11,194 nt of DNA from CALELM01 sp045617105 (GTDB lineage: Bacteria > Bacillota > Negativicutes > Selenomonadales > Selenomonadaceae), in assembly GCA_045617105.1 (NCBI GenBank), contig JAZLHW010000098.1, forward strand, positions 1 through 11,194, in the 5' to 3' direction. The notes beneath the pieces were generated by a model, which worked only from the letters and a program-made list of their open reading frames with translations, searched no databases and was not told the DNA's origin. A program made the translations under genes and the position numbers. Shown in pieces: positions 5,939 to 11,194 of this stretch (its first letter is position 1; each line of letters starts with the position of its first letter).

Positions 5939-5961
5939 GGGCTGCCGCTCTGCGACAGCCC
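5939..5961 (-). terminator. Hairpin after alaS
   Basis: On the minus strand, GGGCTGTCGC pairs with GCGGCAGCCC around AGA (10 bp with one G-U pair), 20 nt after the alaS stop. It is followed by TTTGTTCCTGTTTG. The T tract is weak, so it is probably a leaky terminator; hlyD starts 28 nt later with no obvious promoter of its own and may depend on readthrough. Confidence 0.6.
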
Positions 5962-5981
5962 ATCCTGCGATCCAAAACTAA

Positions 5982-8606
5982 TCAGCCAAGCTGAGAACGA
6001 ACCATCTCCTCTGCCTTGGCAAAGGCAGCCTCGATATTTTCCGGCTTTTTGCCTCCTGCCTGTGCCATATCCGGGCGACCGCCGCCGCCGCCGCCAACTG
6101 CCTTAGCGGCTTCCTTGATGATCTTGCCAGCATGGATTCCTCTTGCTACAGCATTCTTGTCCGCCTTGACGACCAGATTTACCTTATCCTGATTTACGGC
6201 AGCAAGAACCACGACACAGTTCTGAACCTTCTCCATAACAACATCTGCAAGATTGCGCAGGGCATCCATGGAGTCCGTCTCAGCACCGCCCGAAACATAA
6301 TTGATTCCATTAATTTCCTCAACGCCCATCAAAAGCTTCTGTGCATCCGCCTTCTCACGAACTGCCCTGAATTCATCTACCTGCTTTTGCATTTCCTTTT
6401 GCGCTTCCAGCGTCTTTTCAACCTGCACCACAACATCTGCGGAACGAGTCTTGAGAAGTGCTGCCGTCTGCTCTAAAAGCTGACGCTCATGGTTTGCCAG
6501 TTCCAAGGCAGCTTTACCGGTAACCGCCTCGATACGGCGAACACCTGACGCAACACCTGTTTCGCTGACGATCCGAAACAGCCCGATCTGCCCAACATTC
6601 TTGACATGCGAACCTCCGCAAAGCTCCATGCTGAACCCAGGCACCTTGACCACTCGTACGATATTTCCATACTTCTCGCCGAACAATGCCATAGCTCCCA
6701 TTTTCTTTGCCTCGTCAATGTTCATATGCGAGATCTCAACATCTGTCCCCTTCAGGATCTCTGCATTGACTAATTCCTCCACGTCAGCAAGCTGCTGCGT
6801 ACTGACTGGCTCAAAATTCGTGAAGTCAAAGCGCAGTCTCTCCGGCGATACGGCAGAACCTGCCTGATTGACCTGATTGCCGACTACCTTCTTGAGTGCC
6901 GCCTGCAGCAAATGCGTTGCTGTATGATTGCGGGCAGAAGAAAGCTTCTTGGCACGATTGATTTCAATCTTGACCGTGTCACCCTTTTTCAGCATACCTT
7001 CTTCCACATAGGAAAGATGATATACCGTTCCATCCGGCAGCTTCTTGGCATTCTTCGCCTGAATACGGCCAAACTCACTCAGCAAAAGACCTTCATCGCC
7101 AACCTGTCCGCCGCCTTCTGCATAAAACGGTGTCACGTCCAAAATAATTCCGGCTTCTTCCCCGTCATGCAATTCCTCGACAAGAGTTCCATCCTTCCAA
7201 ATAGCGACAACCGATGCTTCCACTGCCTCACTGTCCACACGAAGATTGGAGGTATCAATGGAACTGAGATCCGGAACAGCTACCCGCTCATTTTCTGCAC
7301 GCGCATTGCGGGCACGCTCACGCTGCTCATTCATTGCCTTGTCAAAGCCTGCCTTATCCAGCTGCAATCCATTCTCTGCCAAAATCTCCTCTGTCAATTC
7401 CCAAGGGAAGCCAAAGGTATCATACAGACGGAATCCAATATCTCCAGAAAGCTCTTGCTTGCCTGCTTCCTTGACTTCTGCAATATGGCCTTCCAAAAGC
7501 TCCATACCTTGCGCCAAGGTTGCTGCAAAGCGATCCTCCTCCAAGGAAATAACCTTTTTGATATAATCCTGCTTGTTGACAAGCTCCTGAAAATCCTCTG
7601 CTTCTCCATAGATCTTGATAACCGCATCGACTGCACCGACCAAGAACTTATCCGTAATTCCCAGCATACGTCCATGACGGATCGCACGGCGGAGAATACG
7701 GCGAAGCACATAGCCACGTCCCTCATTCGAAGGAAGGATCCCGTCCATAATCATAATTGCCATGCTGCGTGCATGGTCAGCAATCACCTTCAAGGACACA
7801 TCCTTCTCCTCATTATCGCCATACGTCACTCCAGAAGCCTTGGCAGCGTATTCGATGATTGGGAACAGCAGATCTGTCTCAAAATTCGTGCGCTTGTTCT
7901 GGACAACGGAAGCCAAGCGTTCCAATCCGCAGCCCGTATCAATATTTTTGTGTGCAAGAGGCAGGTATTCCCCATCCTCCTGCTTGTCATACTGCGTAAA
8001 CACAAGATTCCAAATCTCAAGGAAGCGATCGCAATCACAGCCAACTGCGCAGTCTGGCGAACCACAACCACGCTCCTCACCAAGGTCAATATAAATCTCA
8101 GAATCCGGACCGCACGGGCCTGGACCGATCTCCCAAAAGTTATCTTCCATTTTGACAATATGATCCTGCGGGAAACCTGGCTGCTGCTTCCAAATCGCCA
8201 CAGCCTCCTCATCCTTTGGATAGACCGACACCCAAAGCTTGTCCTTTGGAAGCTCCACAACCTCCGTCAAGAACTCCCATGCCCAAGGAATCGCTTCTTC
8301 CTTGAAATAATCGCCAAAAGAAAAGTTTCCCAGCATCTCAAAATAGGTTTGGTGACGAGCCGTGCGTCCTACATTTTCGATATCGCCCGTGCGGACACAG
8401 CGCTGGCTTGTCGTGACACGAGTGCGGGGCGGCTTCATCTTGCCTGTGAAAAACGGCTTCAGCGGTGCCATACCTGCACCAATCAACAAGAGCGTCGGAT
8501 CATCCTGCGGAATCAAGGAAAAGCTAGGCATCCGCAAATGCCCCTTTTTCTCTGCAAAAAACTGCAAATATGCTTCACGCAGTTCATTACCAGTCATATA
8601 CTTCAA
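5982..8606 (-). CDS. alaS: Alanine--tRNA ligase
   Basis: Class II aminoacyl-tRNA synthetase that charges tRNA-Ala and edits mischarged Ser/Gly; cytosolic. The 874-residue product is full length. The catalytic core includes RVTTSQRCVRTGDIENVG (residues 63-80), ARHQTYFEMLGNFSFGDY (83-100) and the GCGLERLAS segment (225-233). The editing domain has the zinc ligands HTATH (561-565) and CGGSH (663-667). A coiled coil (about 700-755) and the C-Ala domain with a six-glycine run (838-843, GGGGGGRPDMAQAGG) complete it. The start is probably TTG at 8606, which gives MKYMTGNELR, with GGAGG 10 nt upstream. ATG at 8597 (MTGNELR) is the alternative but lies 19 nt from that site. An out-of-frame ATG at 8613 opens an 8-codon frame overlapping the start. 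A promoter is seen at 8651-8680. No T-box leader is present in the short 5' UTR. Confidence 0.98.
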   Translation of the reverse strand: MKYMTGNELREAYLQFFAEKKGHLRMPSFSLIPQDDPTLLLIGAGMAPLKPFFTGKMKPPRTRVTTSQRCVRTGDIENVGRTARHQTYFEMLGNFSFGDYFKEEAIPWAWEFLTEVVELPKDKLWVSVYPKDEEAVAIWKQQPGFPQDHIVKMEDNFWEIGPGPCGPDSEIYIDLGEERGCGSPDCAVGCDCDRFLEIWNLVFTQYDKQEDGEYLPLAHKNIDTGCGLERLASVVQNKRTNFETDLLFPIIEYAAKASGVTYGDNEEKDVSLKVIADHARSMAIMIMDGILPSNEGRGYVLRRILRRAIRHGRMLGITDKFLVGAVDAVIKIYGEAEDFQELVNKQDYIKKVISLEEDRFAATLAQGMELLEGHIAEVKEAGKQELSGDIGFRLYDTFGFPWELTEEILAENGLQLDKAGFDKAMNEQRERARNARAENERVAVPDLSSIDTSNLRVDSEAVEASVVAIWKDGTLVEELHDGEEAGIILDVTPFYAEGGGQVGDEGLLLSEFGRIQAKNAKKLPDGTVYHLSYVEEGMLKKGDTVKIEINRAKKLSSARNHTATHLLQAALKKVVGNQVNQAGSAVSPERLRFDFTNFEPVSTQQLADVEELVNAEILKGTDVEISHMNIDEAKKMGAMALFGEKYGNIVRVVKVPGFSMELCGGSHVKNVGQIGLFRIVSETGVASGVRRIEAVTGKAALELANHERQLLEQTAALLKTRSADVVVQVEKTLEAQKEMQKQVDEFRAVREKADAQKLLMGVEEINGINYVSGGAETDSMDALRNLADVVMEKVQNCVVVLAAVNQDKVNLVVKADKNAVARGIHAGKIIKEAAKAVGGGGGGRPDMAQAGGKKPENIEAAFAKAEEMVRSQLG

Positions 8607-8650
8607 AATTCATCAACCTCCAAAAAGGTGTTTTCTTCTATATCTTTCAT

Positions 8651-8680
8651 ATTCTACAACATTTATCTGATAAAATGCAA
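8651..8680 (-). promoter_or_regulatory. Candidate promoter for alaS
   Basis: On the minus strand, TTGCAT (8680-8675) and TAGAAT (8656-8651) are 18 nt apart. The -10 matches at 5 of 6 positions; the -35 is weak. The expected start near 8644 leaves a leader of about 38 nt. Nothing else promoter-like lies between the repeat at 8766-8918 and alaS. Confidence 0.5.
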
Positions 8681-8765
8681 CCATTCCAAAGATTTGGCAG
8701 AAAAAATACATATCCTTCGCATTCAAATATTGTTTGCTAAATCAGACCTATTTGCCTGTTCACCG

Positions 8766-8918
8766 TTTTATAACGCCATTGTTCAAGAAAATGCCATAAG
8801 CATTTTCCCTCCAATTTGCGTTTCAACGAAGCGGGAGATATGCTCACCGCTTGTTAAAATTTGGCTTCCCCCACTTACAGCAAGCTGTTGAAGAAGGGGA
8901 CATCGTTAGCTTCGTTAT
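8766..8918. repeat. Copy B of the ~150-bp MITE-like interspersed repeat
   Basis: This 153-bp segment matches 4725-4876 except for G/A at 8837, T/G at 8862 and an extra G at 8905. It has the same edges ATAACG (8770-8775) and CGTTAT (8913-8918) and the same internal hairpins. Homology with copy A ends sharply at TTTT on the left and at CGTTAT on the right, which defines the element. Here it lies across the 3' part of a minus-strand gene (8919-9164), whose frame runs 24 codons into the element before a stop. The flanking sequences differ completely from those of copy A, as expected for independent insertions. Confidence 0.85.
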
Positions 8919-9164
8919 ATTTTCAAATATTTCTTCGTTGGGTTCGTCCTCAAGCAATATCCGATACTTTTTGTATAATGGAAAAGACAAATTTCCATTT
9001 TTTCCAGAAGCCTTAACCGCTTTTATTACGCCCTCTTTTGTCAAATGCTCGATTATTTCAAATGCATTTTTTATATCTGCCAATGAAAATTTAAGTAAAG
9101 ACGCTAAATCTTCTATTGTAATATTCTTTTTTCCATATTTCTTTAGGCACTCCCTGCAGTCCAT
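8844..9164 (-). pseudogene. Truncated gene, N-terminus resembling DUF2220/JetD (Wadjet-type) protein
   Basis: The frame encodes 106 residues, but only the first 82 (9164-8919) belong to the original gene; the last 24 are read from the inserted 8766-8918 repeat. The native part has a winged-helix look: MDCRECLKKYGKKN, a predicted helix-turn-helix around ITIEDLASLLKFSLADIKNAF, then GVIKAVKASGKNGN and PLYKKYRILLE. A G-hydrophobic-K-x-V-K-x-S-G-x-N-G segment followed by PLYxKYRI recalls the N-terminus of DUF2220/JetD proteins, the topoisomerase-VI-like nuclease subunit of Wadjet plasmid-defence systems. These are normally several hundred residues long. The identity is from memory and moderate. 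The start is firm: ATG with AAAGGAGA 6 nt upstream. No jetA/B/C genes are adjacent in the window. It could still be an unrelated small winged-helix protein. Confidence 0.5.
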
Positions 9165-9231
9165 TAGGAATCTCCTTTACTTCAGCACTGTTAAAATTAA
9201 CATAAAGTGAGTAGAAGAAAAAACTGTCCCG

Positions 9232-9240
9232 TGGTATACT
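9232..9240 (+). promoter_or_regulatory. Extended -10 promoter candidate upstream of the sensor kinase
   Basis: TGG-TATACT forms an extended -10 element (TGnTATAAT-like, 5 of 6 in the hexamer). The -35 position holds only a poor match (TAGAAG, 17 nt upstream). The expected start near 9247 falls on the first arm of the 9242-9302 inverted repeat and gives a leader of about 140 nt. The 9165-9385 stretch holds no other gene. Confidence 0.45.
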
Positions 9241-9241
9241 A

Positions 9242-9302
9242 GATACGCTATTGAAAGGTTTCTGACTCCTCCTCGACTCGCTAGCTTTTCGCTTAGCGTA
9301 TC
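9242..9302 (+). repeat. Inverted repeat with alternative pairing in the kinase leader
   Basis: GATACGCTA (9242-9250) and TAGCGTATC (9294-9302) are a perfect 9-bp inverted repeat 43 nt apart. The segment CGCTA occurs again at 9279-9283 and can pair with the same TAGCG (9294-9298) across a 10-nt loop. The two pairings exclude each other. The structure may be an operator pair around the start site or a switchable leader; neither is proven. Confidence 0.5.
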
Positions 9303-9385
9303 ACGTTATCATAGCTATTTCAACTTTTTGTTTGAGAATAGTGTAATATAGAAAACCTACTCACAAGTAGGCAGAAGGTGAACAT

Positions 9386-11194
9386 ATGAGAAATATTTCA
9401 ACTTTTATCCGCAGGCCGATTCTCCGGCTATCTGCTTTACAAAATTTCATTTTTCTGCTTTTTGCCGCAGCACTGACCCTTATGCCTTTTTTTGCCAGCC
9501 CAGCCGAGGCAGCGGAAAAGGTCGTCCGTGTCGGCTGCTTTGACTATGGTCAGGTGATGATAAATATCACCAACAACACGGTCAATCGATCTGGCTATAC
9601 CTACGAATATCTGCAGGAAATTTCCGTCCATACCGGCTGGCATTACGAATATGTCCCCGGCACCTTTCAGGAGGTCATGGACAAGCTCTACCGCGGAGAA
9701 ATCGATATTGTACCGATGATCAGCTGTACCGAGGAACGCCAGCAGCACATTCTTTACCCCGACCAGCCACTGGGCATGGAGTATTTTTTCATCGTCTCCA
9801 CCCCTGACCGAAGCGATGAATTCCGCGATGCCGACCGCAGTCTGCAGGGCAAAAAAATTGGCGTTGATGCCGGCTATGCGGAAAATAAATTTTTGTACAC
9901 CTACCTCAGGGAACACTCTGTATCTGCCGAGGTGATCAGCTATCCGACCACGACTGAAAAGTGCCAAGCTCTGCGCGACAAAAAGGTCGATGCTGTCCTC
10001 TACTCCGGCAACACCATGCCGCAGGATCTCATGATCATTCAAAGTATGGGTGCAATGCCCTGCTATATTGGAATCGCCCCGAACCGTCCGGATATTCTCT
10101 CCGAAATGAACGCGGCAATCATTTCCATTGACCTCAGCCGTCCAGGCTTCGTCAGTTATCTCATGGGAAAGCATTTTTTCAACACCCCGATGAACCGCCA
10201 GCTTTCTCCCGCCGAAATTGCTTGGCTGGAACAGCATCCTGTCATCAAAATCGGCAGTCTCAGCAATAATTTCCCCTACAGCTACGAAGACAAGGACAGC
10301 AAGATCAGTGGTGTCAATATCGAAGCAGTCAAACTCATGCTGGAGCGGCTGAATATTTCCAATCAGGTGGAGTGGATCTTGTTCTCCGACCAGCAACAGG
10401 CCAGAAAAGCTCTGCAGGAAAAGACGGTCGACCTCATTTTCCCCGAATACCGCAATTACCAAACTTCAGACGAGCTTGATATATTACTTTCCCAAAACAT
10501 AACCGACCTGACTTTGGGAATGCTGTGCAAGAAACTGCCGGATAAAAACGGTGTACATTCCATTGCCACCATCGAACCGGAATTTACCTCGCAGTATATC
10601 AATGTCAACTATCCCAATTCCATCATTGTCCCTACCAAGGGAATCGATGATTGTATCGAAAAGGTTTACCGCGGCGAAGCAACAGCCGCCATCGCCCCGT
10701 TGTCCATGCTTGAACAAGCCATCAGCCAAATCGACAGCAAGAGTAAATACAAAATCATCCCCCTGTCGACCAGCTTTGATGTTTGCTTCGCTGGGCGGCG
10801 CGACACCAATTTACTGCTGAAGATCATCAACAGGGGCATCCATTTTATCCCCAACGATGAAATGGATCATCTGACCATGCAGTTCATTCTGCAAAACCGC
10901 AAAGCCCCTTCGTCTACTGACTTTTTCCGCCAGCACCCAGAATACCCTGCCGCAGCCCTCATTCTCCTCGGCAGTCTTATCCTGACCGCCTATGCCCTGC
11001 GGCAGTCCAGCCGTTCGGAAAAGAAGCTGTCCCTAGCCAACGCCCAAATCCAGAATACCAACGCACATCTTGAGTCTCTCGTGACGGAACGAACGATGGC
11101 TCTTGAAAAGGCACTTTCGCAGGCAGAGAAGGCAAGCAAATCAAAAACCACCTTTCTCTTTAATATGTCCCATGATATCCGCACCCCAATGAAC
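9386..11194 (+). CDS. Sensor histidine kinase with two tandem solute-binding domains (partial)
   Basis: The first 603 residues of a membrane sensor kinase; the frame stays open to the window end. A signal peptide or membrane anchor covers residues 1-43 (FIFLLFAAALTLMPFFASPAEA). The first SBP_bac_3-like domain spans about 46-265 (VVRVGCFDY, SGYTYEYLQEI, GEIDIVPMIS). The second spans about 286-505 (VIKIGSLSNNFPYSY, GVNIEAVKLMLE). A membrane helix lies near 521-538, a coiled coil near 541-585, and then the HisKA H-box NMSHDIRTPMN with phospho-acceptor His596. The layout resembles BvgS/EvgS-type kinases, in which paired periplasmic clamshell domains sense small molecules such as amino acids. The ligand cannot be read here. 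The ATG at 9386 is preceded by AGAAGG at 7-nt spacing. The ATPase domain, any receiver domains and the response regulator lie outside. It runs opposite to all its left neighbours, so it starts a separate unit. Confidence 0.92.
   Translation, partial: MRNISTFIRRPILRLSALQNFIFLLFAAALTLMPFFASPAEAAEKVVRVGCFDYGQVMINITNNTVNRSGYTYEYLQEISVHTGWHYEYVPGTFQEVMDKLYRGEIDIVPMISCTEERQQHILYPDQPLGMEYFFIVSTPDRSDEFRDADRSLQGKKIGVDAGYAENKFLYTYLREHSVSAEVISYPTTTEKCQALRDKKVDAVLYSGNTMPQDLMIIQSMGAMPCYIGIAPNRPDILSEMNAAIISIDLSRPGFVSYLMGKHFFNTPMNRQLSPAEIAWLEQHPVIKIGSLSNNFPYSYEDKDSKISGVNIEAVKLMLERLNISNQVEWILFSDQQQARKALQEKTVDLIFPEYRNYQTSDELDILLSQNITDLTLGMLCKKLPDKNGVHSIATIEPEFTSQYINVNYPNSIIVPTKGIDDCIEKVYRGEATAAIAPLSMLEQAISQIDSKSKYKIIPLSTSFDVCFAGRRDTNLLLKIINRGIHFIPNDEMDHLTMQFILQNRKAPSSTDFFRQHPEYPAAALILLGSLILTAYALRQSSRSEKKLSLANAQIQNTNAHLESLVTERTMALEKALSQAEKASKSKTTFLFNMSHDIRTPMN

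Noticed and set aside
6076..6093. GCC trinucleotide repeat on the plus strand
   Set aside because: It encodes the six-glycine run of the alaS C-Ala domain, a normal feature of the family.
8607..8765. T-box leader for alaS
   Set aside because: Expected from Bacillota practice, but the region between alaS and the repeat is too short and shows no T-box motif (TGGNACCGCG-like) or specifier stem followed by a terminator.
6912..8891. Long open frame of 659 codons on the plus strand opposite alaS
   Set aside because: It lies antisense to a full-length, motif-complete alaS, has a composition typical of reverse-complement frames and no recognisable domain; its tail reads through repeat copy B.
9242..9302. 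Phase-variable invertible promoter
   Set aside because: The arms are only 9 bp, the enclosed 43 bp contain no promoter (the -10 element lies outside), and no recombinase gene is nearby.
9437..10462. 341-codon open frame on the minus strand
   Set aside because: It is the antisense shadow of the sensor kinase, whose plus-strand translation shows clear solute-binding and HisKA motifs.

Overview
The window reads as a chromosomal stretch of a low-to-mid GC Bacillota, most likely one of the double-membrane Negativicutes (Selenomonas/Mitsuokella-like). The reasons are: L27 carries the Prp-cleaved N-terminal extension and prp sits between rplU and rpmA (a Bacillota trait); obgE, yhbY and proB follow directly; and a HlyD/EmrA-type periplasmic adaptor suggests a Gram-negative-type envelope. 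The genus is inferred from gene order and protein style, not proven.

Positions 1-3933 hold one minus-strand block, read right to left: a strong promoter (3905-3933), an L21-leader-like 5' UTR, rplU, prp, rpmA, a hairpin zone containing a second promoter, then obgE, yhbY and proB (cut by the left edge). It joins ribosome large-subunit proteins and the protease that matures L27 to ribosome-assembly factors (Obg GTPase, CRM-domain YhbY) and the first enzyme of proline synthesis. Positions 3934-4241 have no gene but hold two hairpins facing the minus strand. These are a nested structure ending in seven T (4054-4120) and a perfect 18-bp stem (4181-4220) that terminates uspA.

Positions 4242-8606, also minus strand, hold uspA, a hlyD-type adaptor without a neighbouring transporter, and full-length alaS. 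Two nearly identical copies of a ~150-bp, hairpin-rich element with short terminal inverted repeats (ATAACG...CGTTAT) lie at 4725-4876 and 8766-8918, both in the same orientation. One supplies the stop codon of hlyD. The other interrupts a short minus-strand gene at 8919-9164 whose surviving 82 residues resemble the N-terminus of DUF2220/JetD (Wadjet-type) proteins. The right part of the window is therefore a small accessory, decaying zone.

From 9386 to the right edge, on the plus strand, lies the first 603 residues of a large sensor histidine kinase. It has a signal peptide, two tandem periplasmic amino-acid-binding-like domains, a membrane helix, a coiled coil and the start of a HisKA domain with its phospho-acceptor His. 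Its upstream region carries an extended -10 promoter and an unusual pair of mutually exclusive inverted repeats.

Nothing here is clearly a new system. The most informative leads are the mobile 150-bp element, the disrupted JetD-like gene, the promoter/hairpin arrangement ahead of obgE, and the leader of the sensor kinase.
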